A stretch of DNA of 64,000 nucleotides from Clostridiales bacterium. Its GTDB lineage: Bacteria; Bacillota; Clostridia; Oscillospirales; Acutalibacteraceae. The stretch covers positions 1 through 64,000 of the forward strand of contig DUNN01000035.1 in the NCBI GenBank assembly GCA_012839345.1, read 5' to 3'. The notes beneath the pieces are model-generated. The model ran no database searches and had not been told where the DNA came from. It saw only the letters and a list, made by a program, of their open reading frames with translations. Positions 7,973 through 16,238 of this stretch are shown here, in pieces. The translations under genes and the position numbers were made by a program. Each line of letters opens with the position of its first letter. The stretch's first letter is position 1.

Positions 7973-9227
7973 TCTGATTGTAATCGGCGGAGGTCCCGCC
8001 GGACTTGCGGCCGCCTGCAGCGCATGGGAAAACGGCGTTCGAAAAATTGCCATTATTGAACGGGATAAGGAGCTTGGCGGAATTCTAAACCAGTGCATCC
8101 ACAACGGATTTGGACTTCACTATTTTAAAGAAGAGTTAACCGGGCCGGAATACGCTGGGCGCTTTATTGACATGTTGAAAAGCACAGGGGTTCAGGTAAA
8201 AACGGACACCATGGTTCTGAACGTAACAGAGGAAAAAGAAGTTCATGTTGTCAGCGCTGCGGAAGGGTATCAGGTTCTGAAAGCAAAATCCATTCTTCTT
8301 GCCATGGGGTGCCGGGAGCGCACCCGGGGTGCGATTTCCATTCCAGGCAGCCGGCCAGCGGGGATTTTTACGGCAGGCGCAGCGCAGCGGTATGTGAACA
8401 TGGAAGGACACATGGTTGGAAAACGGATTGTTATTCTCGGCTCCGGGGACATCGGGCTGATTATGGCGCGCCGCATGACATTGGAAGGTGCAACCGTGCT
8501 GGCCTGTGTGGAACTGATGCCGTACTCCGGCGGACTGAACCGCAACATTGTGCAGTGCCTACAGGACTATAACATCCCACTTTACCTTTCCCATACCATT
8601 ACGGATATAAAAGGACGCGCGCGGGTCCGTCAGGTCACAATCGCGCAGGTGGACGAACAGCGCAGGCCGATTGCGGGAACGGAAAAGACCTTTGACTGCG
8701 ACACGATCCTTCTTTCCGTCGGCTTGATTCCGGAAAACGAACTGTCCAAAAAAGTTGGAATTCAGCTGGACAGAAGAACCAACGGGCCGGTCGTTTTTGA
8801 AAATATGGAAACCAGCATTTCAGGAATTTTTGCGTGCGGCAACGTAGTCCATGTACATGATTTGGTGGATTTTGTTACGGCGGAAAGCCAGCGAGCTGGA
8901 AAAGCCGCCGCGCAGTACCTTGCGGGCGGTGCGCCGTCCACCGGACCGGTTCTGGAACTGCACAATGGTGACGGCGTAACCTATACGGTTCCACAGAAAA
9001 TCCGGTTGGAGCATCTGGAGAAAAACGCAGAAATTTTCTTCCGCGTCAACCGAATCTGCGGAAAAAGCGAAATTTGCGTTACTTCCGGCGCAGAGCTGAT
9101 TACCCGTTTTCCGCGCGAACATCTTGCGCCGGGTGAAATGGAACATATTGTTCTTCCGAAACAACTGCTTCAGAAATGCAATTCCGGCAACATAACCGTT
9201 TCCATCAAGGAGGTTCCCAATGACTGA
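7965..9227 (+). CDS. NAD(P)/FAD-dependent oxidoreductase of the glp operon
   Basis: Pyridine-nucleotide-disulphide-type flavoprotein of 420 aa, probably passing electrons between the upstream dehydrogenase and an acceptor. It starts with a dinucleotide-binding motif (IGGGPAGLAAACSAW), has the conserved GGILNQCIHNGFG segment, a second Rossmann motif (ILGSGDIGLIMARR) near residue 160 and the FAD-ribityl motif GIFACGNVVHVHDLVD near residue 285. The ATG at 7965 overlaps the previous stop and follows GGGAGGAAAC. It is the middle gene of a translationally coupled trio. The exact acceptor is unknown. Confidence 0.85.
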   Translation: MYDLIVIGGGPAGLAAACSAWENGVRKIAIIERDKELGGILNQCIHNGFGLHYFKEELTGPEYAGRFIDMLKSTGVQVKTDTMVLNVTEEKEVHVVSAAEGYQVLKAKSILLAMGCRERTRGAISIPGSRPAGIFTAGAAQRYVNMEGHMVGKRIVILGSGDIGLIMARRMTLEGATVLACVELMPYSGGLNRNIVQCLQDYNIPLYLSHTITDIKGRARVRQVTIAQVDEQRRPIAGTEKTFDCDTILLSVGLIPENELSKKVGIQLDRRTNGPVVFENMETSISGIFACGNVVHVHDLVDFVTAESQRAGKAAAQYLAGGAPSTGPVLELHNGDGVTYTVPQKIRLEHLEKNAEIFFRVNRICGKSEICVTSGAELITRFPREHLAPGEMEHIVLPKQLLQKCNSGNITVSIKEVPND

Positions 9228-9576
9228 ACTAATCTGCATTGTATGCCCGAAGGGCTGCCACTTGAAGGTGGATGAGCAAAACGATTACGCGGTGACGGGC
9301 AACTCCTGCCCGCGCGGCGCGGAATATGGACGCGCAGAGCTGACAAACCCCACCCGCGTGGTAACGTCAACAGTTAAAATCGAGGGTGCTTTGCATCCGC
9401 GCTGCCCGGTGAAAACCAATGCTCCGATTCCCAAAAAATTTGTGATGGACGCAGTGCGGGCTTTGAACGGAATCTGCCTGCACGCACCGGTCACCGTTGG
9501 GCAAGTCATTCTAAAGAACGTATGCGGTACCGGCGTGGACTTTATCGCAACGCGGAATTTGGAAAAGTTCTATTGA
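9220..9576 (+). CDS. DUF1667 cysteine-rich protein
   Basis: Small protein (118 aa) of the DUF1667 family, found beside glycerol-3-phosphate flavoenzymes in Clostridia. Six cysteines are arranged CIVCPKGC, NSCPRG and RCPVKT, which suggests a bound iron-sulphur cluster or other metal; an electron-transfer role analogous to GlpC is inferred. The ATG overlaps the previous stop by 8 bp and has an AAGGAGG site inside the upstream gene. Last gene of the trio. Confidence 0.85.
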   Translation: MTELICIVCPKGCHLKVDEQNDYAVTGNSCPRGAEYGRAELTNPTRVVTSTVKIEGALHPRCPVKTNAPIPKKFVMDAVRALNGICLHAPVTVGQVILKNVCGTGVDFIATRNLEKFY

Positions 9577-9581
9577 GATCC

Positions 9582-9652
9582 TTGTACAATTTCCCAATTT
9601 TATGGTATGATATTATAGAATTAGACAAATTATGCACAATTCAATTGGGAAA
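9582..9652 (+). promoter_or_regulatory. promoter flanked by an inverted repeat
   Basis: TTGTAC (9582-9587) and TATGAT (9606-9611) with an 18-bp spacer. TTTCCCAATT at 9590-9599 (in the spacer) and AATTGGGAAA at 9643-9652 (at the ribosome site) are perfect inverse complements 53 bp apart, as for an operator pair or an RNA stem. Confidence 0.45.
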
Positions 9653-9670
9653 GGAGAAAAAGAAAAGGGA

Positions 9671-10135
9671 ATGCAAATTGCAAACAAGCAACTGGCTTCG
9701 ATTCGTTCCAAATGCACCATTTATCTTACTAATGCGACATCCGGGTTTCAGGGCTTTGTTTTCAGTGAATATTACAAAAAAACATTTGAATTCCACAACG
9801 AGGTTGAAATGCTGTTAGGCTTGAATGATTTGTTCGACGACATTGACTTTCCCCAGGCAGCATATCAGACCAGAAGTTTTTTTGATAAGCCTATACCAAA
9901 AATCATACGAAAGGTTGAGGACACCTTGGAGAATAAACCGAACGAAACCATTGACAATTCCAAAACGACTTTTATTGTGAATGTGCAGTACCGGCAAAAC
10001 GCCTCGTGGCAGGGCTCCATCACCTGGGTAGAGCAAAGCCGCACCCAGCAGTTCCGCAGCGCATTTGAAATGATTCAGTTGATGAACGAAGCGGTCAGTC
10101 AGGGGCAGATTCAAAAAATTTCCTGGGAAGAATAA
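9671..10135 (+). CDS. hypothetical protein, 154 aa
   Basis: I do not recognise a family. The sequence is soluble-looking with no membrane segment; it begins MQIANKQLASIRSKCTIYL and has an acidic centre (LFDDIDFPQAAYQ). The C-terminal part (FIVNVQYRQNASWQGSITWVEQ) looks like beta strands. The ATG at 9671 follows AAAAGGGA; an AAGGAG lies 14 bases upstream and an ATG at 9632 is also in frame, so the start is uncertain. It has its own promoter and a strong terminator, so it is probably monocistronic. Confidence 0.7.
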   Translation: MQIANKQLASIRSKCTIYLTNATSGFQGFVFSEYYKKTFEFHNEVEMLLGLNDLFDDIDFPQAAYQTRSFFDKPIPKIIRKVEDTLENKPNETIDNSKTTFIVNVQYRQNASWQGSITWVEQSRTQQFRSAFEMIQLMNEAVSQGQIQKISWEE

Positions 10136-10157
10136 ATTTTAAAAAAGATAAAAATAA

Positions 10158-10201
10158 GGGAGTATTGCAGGATGGAATTTATCCTGCAATACTCCCTTTT
10201 T
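10158..10201. terminator. bidirectional terminator
   Basis: Perfect stem of about 16 bp (GGGAGTATTGCAGGAT with its complement, 7-nt loop) followed by Ts on the plus strand. It separates the hypothetical gene from the convergent citrate synthase. Confidence 0.8.
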
Positions 10202-10237
10202 GCAAACTGCCAGTCGGTCGTTTCGCACCGCTGTTCC

Positions 10238-11617
10238 CTATGTTCTGTCATGCAGAGGAATATAGACGCGGCGTGCTGCAATGCTCTTGTACGCGGGGCG
10301 AATAATCTTTCCGGTATTGATTTGTTCTTCCAGCAGGTGGGCGCTCCATCCTGCAATACGGGCCATGGCGAAAACCGGCGTGTACAGTTCCAGCGGAAGC
10401 CCTAGCATGTGGTACACAAAGCCGCTGTAAAAGTCGATGTTCGCGCTGACACCCTTGTATGTTTTGCGTTCCTGCGCAATCACTTCCGGCGCAAGGCGCT
10501 CCACAAGCGAATACAGCTGATATTCCCGGACAAGCCCCTTTTCCTCCGAAAGGCTCTGAACAAATTTGCGGAAGATATCCGCGCGGGGGTCGGAAAGCGA
10601 ATAAACTGCATGACCCATACCGTAAATCAGGCCTGCGTGGTCAAATGCCTCTTTATGCAGCAGTTTTCTCAAATAATCGGTGACCTTATCCTCGTCCGTC
10701 CAATCATCGATGCTCTGCTTCATGTCTTCAAACATTTTCATGACTTTAATATTTGCCCCGCCGTGCTTCGGCCCCTTCAGGGAACCAAGTGCGGCCGCAA
10801 TAACGGAATATGCGTCCGTACCGGACGACGCAACCACGTGGGTGGTAAAGCTGGAGTTGTTTCCGCCGCCGTGCTCCGCGTGAAGCACAAGCGCAAGGTC
10901 AAGAATACGTGCTTCCAGTTCCGTATACTGCTGATCCATGCGCAGCATGCAGAGAATATTTTCCGCAGTGGAGAGCTCCGGTTTTGGCGCGTGGATGAAA
11001 AAGCTGTTGTTCGGATTCTGATTGTGTACATAAGCCTGATACCCATAAACGGCAAGCTGCGGGAACAGGGCAATCATTTCAAGACACTGGCGCAGCACGT
11101 TGGGCAATGAAGTATCGTTGGCTTTCTGGTCATACGCGTAAAGTGTCAGTACGCTTCTGGCGAGGGTATTCATCATATCGAAAGTTGGAGCCTTCATAAT
11201 AATGTCGCGCACAAAGTTGGTCGGCAGGGTGCGGTATTTGGAAAGTAGGTCTTTGAATTTGCATAACCGTTCCGCCGAAGGCAGCTCCCCAAACAGAAGC
11301 AGATATGTAGTCTCCTCAAAACCAAACCGATTTTCTGTAAGGAATCCCCTGACAATATCTTTAATATTGATTCCACGATAGTACAATTCCCCCTCGCAGG
11401 GTACGCTCTGCCCGTCTACCTGCCGGGAGGACACAATTTCCGAAATTTCTGTAAGACCGGTCAGAACGCCTTTGCCGTTCAAATCGCGGAGACCGCGTTT
11501 TACATCGTATTTCGCATACAGGCTCGGGTCAATGGTACTATGGCTGGTGCAAAGATCCGTCAGATCCAGGATTTCCGGTGTGAGAGCGAAAAAATCGCTG
11601 TTTGCGTTTCTGGCCAT
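10238..11617 (-). CDS. citrate synthase
   Basis: Condenses acetyl-CoA with oxaloacetate to citrate, 459 aa. Conserved active-site segments are visible: LHAEHGGGNNSSF, GPKHGGAN and GMGHAVYSLSDPRA with the catalytic histidines, and ANIDFYSGFV with the catalytic aspartate. The ~70-residue N-terminal extension before GVLTGLTEIS is typical of long clostridial forms. An AAGGAG site precedes the ATG. It is monocistronic, with a strong promoter at 11825-11853 and a leader hairpin before the start. In a fermenter it likely feeds glutamate synthesis. Confidence 0.93.
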   Translation of the reverse strand: MARNANSDFFALTPEILDLTDLCTSHSTIDPSLYAKYDVKRGLRDLNGKGVLTGLTEISEIVSSRQVDGQSVPCEGELYYRGINIKDIVRGFLTENRFGFEETTYLLLFGELPSAERLCKFKDLLSKYRTLPTNFVRDIIMKAPTFDMMNTLARSVLTLYAYDQKANDTSLPNVLRQCLEMIALFPQLAVYGYQAYVHNQNPNNSFFIHAPKPELSTAENILCMLRMDQQYTELEARILDLALVLHAEHGGGNNSSFTTHVVASSGTDAYSVIAAALGSLKGPKHGGANIKVMKMFEDMKQSIDDWTDEDKVTDYLRKLLHKEAFDHAGLIYGMGHAVYSLSDPRADIFRKFVQSLSEEKGLVREYQLYSLVERLAPEVIAQERKTYKGVSANIDFYSGFVYHMLGLPLELYTPVFAMARIAGWSAHLLEEQINTGKIIRPAYKSIAARRVYIPLHDRT

Positions 11618-11685
11618 TTGCTTAACTCCTTTTCATAAGAAATATTAAAATGAATTTTTTTAAGTCATGTTATTCTTTATCTGTA

Positions 11686-11733
11686 TAAAAAACCGGAACT
11701 TCCTGTAACTGTTTTTTACAGGTAAAAGCTCCG
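11686..11733 (-). terminator. attenuator-like terminator in the citrate synthase leader
   Basis: On the minus strand, an imperfect hairpin (arms beginning CGGAGC and ending GTTCCGG, inner pair ACCTGT/ACAGG) is followed by six Ts (11687-11692). It lies between the promoter and the start codon, about 70 bases before the ATG, so it would stop most transcripts unless regulated. Confidence 0.6.
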
Positions 11734-11824
11734 TTTCTTCTTACTTTGTAATCTGTTTTAAGAATATGACTTAAAATCGTCGTTTAATCCTATTAAATAG
11801 TGTATAATATGAATTATAAATTAA

Positions 11825-11853
11825 AGTATATCAGTTCTTTAATTTTATGTCAA
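11825..11853 (-). promoter_or_regulatory. promoter of citrate synthase
   Basis: TTGACA (complement of 11848-11853), a 17-bp spacer and TATACT (complement of 11825-11830). It gives a leader of ~200 nt. With the attenuator at 11686-11733 and the terminator at 11900-11936 this accounts for the 346-bp gap. Confidence 0.7.
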
Positions 11854-11899
11854 CTGGAAAAGCATGAACGAATTATGAATTTTAAATGAAAAAACATGC

Positions 11900-11936
11900 A
11901 AAAAAATCCTTCGTCCGTTTGGGGGAAGGATTTTTT
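11900..11936 (-). terminator. terminator of the ABC-F gene
   Basis: AATCCTTC (11905-11912) pairs with GAAGGATT (11925-11932), flanked by A and T runs, so it can work in both directions; it lies 30 bp after the ABC-F stop. Confidence 0.7.
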
Positions 11937-11964
11937 AAAACCAAATATTTAATATTGTAACACG

Positions 11965-13563
11965 TTACGACAAAATTCCGTCCCTGGCTTCCAAATATTC
12001 ATCGTACGTTGTCATACGGTCAATTAGGCCGTCTTCCGTCAGTTCAATAATCCGGTTTGCAATCGTCTGCACAAACTGATGGTCATGCGAAGCAAACAGG
12101 ACAACCCCTTTAAAATCAATCAGCCCGTTGTTCACCGCCGTGATGGATTCCAGGTCCAGATGGTTCGTGGGTTGGTCCAGAACCAGTACGTTAGAACCAA
12201 ACATCATCATGCGGGAAAGCATGCAGCGAACCTTTTCCCCACCGGACAGCACACTGACTTCTTTCAGGACGTCATCGCCGGAAAACAGCATTTTCCCAAG
12301 GAAGCTGCGCAGATAGGTTTCCGTTGTGTCGGAAGAATACTGCTCCAGCCACTTCAGGATGCTCAGTTTGCAGCCGTTGAAAAACGCGGAATTGTCCTGC
12401 GGAAAATAAGACTGCGTAGTGCTTACGCCCCATTTGTACGAACCTTCGTCCGGTTCCATTTCGCCCATCAGAATTTTGAACAACGTGGTGTTGGCAATTT
12501 CATTGGAACCGACAAACGCAATTTTATCGCCCTTGTTGACCCGGAAACTGACATTGTTCAGCACCTTTACCCCATCGACCGTTTTGGAGAGTCCCTCCAC
12601 GGTAAGAATCTCTTTTCCGGGTTCGCGGTCCATAGTAAAGCCGACAAACGGATAGCGGCGCGAAGAAGCGGGCATCTCTTCCACCGTAATCTTTTCGAGC
12701 AGCTTTTTACGCGAAGTCGCCTGCCTTGATTTGGACTTATTGGCGGAAAAGCGCTGAATAAAGGTTTGCAATTCCTTGATTTTCTCCTCCGCCTTCCGGT
12801 TCTGGTCCCGCATCATACGCTGCATCAGCTGGCTGGATTCGTACCAAAAATCATAGTTGCCAACGTACATCTTAATCTGGTTGTAATCGATATCTACAAT
12901 ATGGGTACAAACATTATTCAAGAAATGACGGTCATGCGATACGACGATTACCGTCCCCTGATAATCAATTAGAAATTCTTCCAGCCAGGCAATGGATTTG
13001 TTGTCGAGGTCGTTGGTTGGTTCGTCCAGCAAGATAATGTCCGGCTGGCCGAACAGGGCGCTTGCAAGCAGAACCTTGACCTTATCCGCACCAGGCAGTG
13101 AACTCATTTGGGAATACAGGATGGAACTGTCCATGCCAAGGCCCTGCAACAGGCGGCCGGCTTCGGTTTCCGCATCCCAGCCGTTCAGTTCCGCAAATTC
13201 CGCCTCCAGGTCCGCGGCCAGTATGCCGTCCTCATCGCTGAAGTCTTCTTTCGCATAAAGCGCGTCCTTTTGTTTGGACACTTCGTAAAGCCTGGGATTG
13301 CCCATTATAATCGAATCCAGCACGGTATATTCGTCAAATGCGTGATGGTCCTGCTTCAAAACAGACATCCGCATTTTCGGGTCGATGGTGATTTCACCCT
13401 TTGTGGGTTCCAACTGCCCGGAAAGCAGCTTTAAAAATGTAGATTTCCCGGCGCCATTCGCTCCGATAACGCCGTAGCAGTTTCCAGCCGTAAACAGAAG
13501 GTTCACATGGGAAAATAAGGTCTGCCCGCTGAAACTAAGCCCTAGGTCGGTTACTGTAATCAT
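11965..13563 (-). CDS. ABC-F family ATPase (YkpA/YbiT type)
   Basis: Soluble twin-ATPase ABC-F protein of 532 aa, a group that binds the ribosome at the E site and modulates translation. Domain 1: Walker A GANGAGKST, signature-like SLPGADK, Walker B LLDEPTNDLD. A linker of ~80 charged residues follows (RKAEEKIKELQTFIQRFSAN). Domain 2: degenerate Walker A (GSNEIANTT), signature VLSGGEK, and Walker B VLVLDQPTNHLD. In domain 2 the catalytic Glu is Gln (CAA at 12172-12174). The length and the SSRRYPFVGFT segment match the YkpA branch. The ATG at 13563 follows GGAGG. Confidence 0.9.
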   Translation of the reverse strand: MITVTDLGLSFSGQTLFSHVNLLFTAGNCYGVIGANGAGKSTFLKLLSGQLEPTKGEITIDPKMRMSVLKQDHHAFDEYTVLDSIIMGNPRLYEVSKQKDALYAKEDFSDEDGILAADLEAEFAELNGWDAETEAGRLLQGLGMDSSILYSQMSSLPGADKVKVLLASALFGQPDIILLDEPTNDLDNKSIAWLEEFLIDYQGTVIVVSHDRHFLNNVCTHIVDIDYNQIKMYVGNYDFWYESSQLMQRMMRDQNRKAEEKIKELQTFIQRFSANKSKSRQATSRKKLLEKITVEEMPASSRRYPFVGFTMDREPGKEILTVEGLSKTVDGVKVLNNVSFRVNKGDKIAFVGSNEIANTTLFKILMGEMEPDEGSYKWGVSTTQSYFPQDNSAFFNGCKLSILKWLEQYSSDTTETYLRSFLGKMLFSGDDVLKEVSVLSGGEKVRCMLSRMMMFGSNVLVLDQPTNHLDLESITAVNNGLIDFKGVVLFASHDHQFVQTIANRIIELTEDGLIDRMTTYDEYLEARDGILS

Positions 13564-13683
13564 ACTACCTCCAAAAAAACAAGTGGTTTTTGCCAAGTGT
13601 GCAATTTTACATTCGATTTTACTATTCTAACATAAATCGACTCGGATAAAAATAGAAAAAACAGAAAGGTATTGCGGAGATAG

Positions 13684-13712
13684 TTGTTATATTTAAGGAA
13701 TAATGCTATAAT
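13684..13712 (+). promoter_or_regulatory. promoter of the DtxR/MntR-type gene
   Basis: TTGTTA (13684-13689), a 17-bp spacer and TATAAT (13707-13712) with an extended TGC before the -10. Confidence 0.6.
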
Positions 13713-13745
13713 AACTAGAATATCAGCAGCTAAGGAGGTTTACCT

Positions 13746-14117
13746 GTGAAAATTCAGGAATCCGGGGAAAATTACTTGGAAACTATTTTGATTCTTCAAA
13801 ATAGAAATGGATCCGTCCGCTCTATCGATGTTGCAAATGAACTGGATTTTACCAAAGCCAGTGTCAGCCGGGCTATGGGCATCCTGAAAGAGGCCGGTTT
13901 TTTAATTATGGAGCAAAACGGGAACCTTGTGCTGACAGACGCCGGACGGAAAAAGGCGGAAGCGGTTTACGAACGTCACAGACTGATTGCGGAATTCTTG
14001 GAAATGACGCTTGGAATATCCCACGAAACAGCAGTACAGGATTCCTGCAGGATTGAACATATCATTAGTCAGGAAACTTTTGACCGAATGAAGGAGTACA
14101 TTCAAAACCGGGCTTGA
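13746..14117 (+). CDS. metal-dependent regulator, DtxR/MntR family
   Basis: Short (123 aa) iron- or manganese-sensing repressor. Residues 1-65 are the winged helix (SIDVANELDFTKASVSRAMGILKEAGF), and the rest is the dimerisation/metal domain, with likely ligands Glu8, the His of YERHRLIAEFL, and Glu/His of CRIEHIIS. The SH3-like FeoA domain of DtxR proper is absent, as in MntR. It starts with GTG, seven bases after AAGGAGG. Which metal it senses and what it controls cannot be read; no transporter is adjacent. Confidence 0.85.
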   Translation: MKIQESGENYLETILILQNRNGSVRSIDVANELDFTKASVSRAMGILKEAGFLIMEQNGNLVLTDAGRKKAEAVYERHRLIAEFLEMTLGISHETAVQDSCRIEHIISQETFDRMKEYIQNRA

Positions 14118-14163
14118 TAATAAGGTTTGAATCGGACAGCCCGCAACGGAAGGATGTTCAGCA

Positions 14164-15087
14164 ATGGAATATGTGAAGGCGAACTGCCCGCACTGCGGCA
14201 AGGAACTTCAAATACCGCAGGATGCGGAACAGATTGTTTGTATGTACTGCGCAAAACCGATACGCGTAGCTACCGTGCTGCAAACGCAGGCGGAAGCGAA
14301 GCAGGATGGCCAGCAAACCGGAGAAAATTACGAATCACTCATGAAGCAGGCGGAAACGCTGCTAAACGACGACCTGTTTCTTGCGCAAAATAACATTTAT
14401 TCACTGAAACAAAACAACTACGAAAAGTTTTTTCAGGATTATGAGCAATCTTTCCGCCCCGCGCTGCATGCTTACAGCCTGGCGGCCACGGAAGGCAGCG
14501 ACGCGGCAGACCGGTTTGCCCATGTGCTTTTTGAAAGATTTTTAAAAAGTCTAAAACAGGAGGGCGTAAAAAAAGAAAGCGACCCCCGCTTTTTCGACTT
14601 CCGCTACCTAATTGTGGCTTACACCATTCCGGCCATTATGGAATATCATACCCCCGCCGCGGAAGAACTTGCCGACCGTTTTCTTGCGGTCTGGAACGAG
14701 CACTACCCGAAAAACAAACTTGGAAAATCGACTTTTGACCAAATCAGCAACGGGTTTCGCAAAAAGTTATGCTTTATTACTACCGCTGTTTGTACCAGCC
14801 TCGGCAAAGGCGACGACTGCGAAGAACTGAATGCGTTCCGCTCGTTCCGCGACAACTGGCTGGCAAAAACACCGGAGGGGCAGGCAAAGATTCGGGAATA
14901 TTACCTGTTTGCGCCGATGATTGTAAACAGAATTGACCAATCCGAACGCAAAGAAAGGATTTATCAAGCCATTTGGGAATCCAGCCTTGCGCCCTGTTTG
15001 GAGAAAATACGCTGTGGTGAAAACGAGGCCTGCGCTAAACAATATGAACAGATGGTACGGGAGCTTGAAGAGCACTGGCTGAGCTAG
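14164..15087 (+). CDS. zinc-ribbon protein with CFI-box C-terminal domain
   Basis: Protein of 307 aa with an N-terminal zinc ribbon (CPHCGKELQ ... CMYC, residues 8-30), a helical middle and a C-terminal part starting KLCFITTAVCTSLGKGDDC near residue 200, the hallmark of the CFI-box-CTERM domain. That C-terminal motif is widespread in Firmicutes but has no established function. No signal peptide or membrane segment is visible. The ATG follows GGAAGG. It is followed by a bidirectional terminator carrying a small insertion. Confidence 0.75.
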   Translation: MEYVKANCPHCGKELQIPQDAEQIVCMYCAKPIRVATVLQTQAEAKQDGQQTGENYESLMKQAETLLNDDLFLAQNNIYSLKQNNYEKFFQDYEQSFRPALHAYSLAATEGSDAADRFAHVLFERFLKSLKQEGVKKESDPRFFDFRYLIVAYTIPAIMEYHTPAAEELADRFLAVWNEHYPKNKLGKSTFDQISNGFRKKLCFITTAVCTSLGKGDDCEELNAFRSFRDNWLAKTPEGQAKIREYYLFAPMIVNRIDQSERKERIYQAIWESSLAPCLEKIRCGENEACAKQYEQMVRELEEHWLS

Positions 15088-15170
15088 GCGGTCTTGAGGA
15101 AAATCGTTTCAAAGCCGTTCCGGTTACGGCTGAACTTGGATTCGCCCGAACCGACCCTATTACAATCTAA

Positions 15171-15267
15171 AAAACACCCGGTCAGGAAATCCTGAACTGC
15201 ACCCCATTTGTTAGACAGTATGATATACTGAAAACAAATGGGGTCATTTCATCCTGACCGGGTGTTT
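15171..15267. terminator. bidirectional terminator interrupted by a 59-bp insert
   Basis: Left arm AACACCCGGTCAGG and right arm CCTGACCGGGTGTT are perfect complements but lie about 60 bp apart. Removing 15193-15251 and one TCC restores a 14-bp stem with a 4-base loop and T/A tails on both sides, exactly what is expected between the convergent CFI-box gene and nagB. Confidence 0.8.
15193..15251. mobile_element. 59-bp IS3-like miniature inverted-repeat element
   Basis: Begins TGAACTGCACCCCATTTGTT and ends with a near-inverted copy (AACAAATGGGGTCATTTCA). It is flanked by TCC at 15190-15192 and 15252-15254, a 3-bp target duplication. The ends resemble IS3-family termini (from general knowledge, not a search). 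It has no coding capacity. Confidence 0.65.
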
Positions 15268-15303
15268 TTAATTGATTCGATTTCGGATTCGATTTCGAAA
15301 TTG

Positions 15304-16056
15304 TCAGCCAATCGCTTCCGGGTATTTGGAACGAATCAGCGAAAGCGCTGCTTCGTCCGCAACAACCGTTAAATCGTTGTGCAGCTGCAGGATGGACGCC
15401 GGCACCTTCGGGGTAACCGGGCCAAACAGCGAACGGCAGAGAATATCGGCCTTGTTTTCTCCATTGGCAACTAACAGCAGCTTTTTCGCCTGCATAATAG
15501 CCTTAATTCCCATCGTAATCGCATACTTCGGAACCTGATCCACCCTTTCAAAAAAGCGAGAATTGGCATCGATGGTTTTCTGCTTCAACTTCACGCAATG
15601 CGTCATCTTGTCAAAATCCTCATCGGGTTCGTTAAAACCGATATGGCCGGTATGCCCAATTCCGAGCAGCTGAAGATCAATTCCGCCCAAATCGTTGATG
15701 ATTTTGTCATAACGGCGGCATTCTGCATCCACATCCTGCGCCATTCCATTCGGTACATAGGTATTTTCCATGGAAATATTGATATGTTTGAAAAAGTTCG
15801 TATTCATATAATAGCGGTAACTTTGCTCATGGTCCCCCGCCAGCCCACAGTATTCATCCAAATTGACGCTACGAACCTTTGAAAAATCCAGATCTCCTTT
15901 TTTGTACCAGTCGATCAGCTGCTGATACACACCCAACGGTGTAGAGCCTGTTGCAAGCCCTAGAACCGAATCTGGAAATAAGATTACCTGAGCAGAAATA
16001 ATATTCGCTGCTTTTCGGCTCATACTTTGATAGTCCGGCGCACTGATAATTTTCAT
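15304..16056 (-). CDS. nagB: glucosamine-6-phosphate deaminase
   Basis: Converts glucosamine-6-phosphate to fructose-6-phosphate and ammonia; cytoplasmic, 250 aa, full length. Key segments: GLATGSTPLGVYQQL (phosphate site), SVNLDEYCGL with the catalytic Asp, and GIGHTGHIGFNEP with the catalytic His and Glu. It is monocistronic here, without nagA. It would be the last step for GlcNAc released by the chitobiose pathway at 43143-53114. A TTTACCAAA / TTTGGTAAA pair around its promoter suggests a dedicated repressor. GAGGGATG precedes the ATG. Confidence 0.93.
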   Translation of the reverse strand: MKIISAPDYQSMSRKAANIISAQVILFPDSVLGLATGSTPLGVYQQLIDWYKKGDLDFSKVRSVNLDEYCGLAGDHEQSYRYYMNTNFFKHINISMENTYVPNGMAQDVDAECRRYDKIINDLGGIDLQLLGIGHTGHIGFNEPDEDFDKMTHCVKLKQKTIDANSRFFERVDQVPKYAITMGIKAIMQAKKLLLVANGENKADILCRSLFGPVTPKVPASILQLHNDLTVVADEAALSLIRSKYPEAIG

Positions 16057-16080
16057 CCGACATCCCTCTTAAAAAATATT

Positions 16081-16136
16081 TTTACCAAAAACAAATAAAT
16101 TAAAATATATTTTTATTATATCATAAATTTGGTAAA
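16081..16136 (-). promoter_or_regulatory. nagB promoter with flanking inverted operator halves
   Basis: TATAAT on the minus strand (complement of 16115-16120). TTTACCAAA (16081-16089) and TTTGGTAAA (16128-16136) are perfect inverse complements flanking it, 38 bp apart, a layout expected for a looping repressor. Confidence 0.45.
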
Positions 16137-16238
16137 ACTCAAGATGGAACCTTTAAAAAGACAATAATTAGCAACACAGCGCAAGTATAAACCACCCCAT
16201 TCTGCAAAAAATTCAAAGGAACAGATTGGGGGGTAAAT

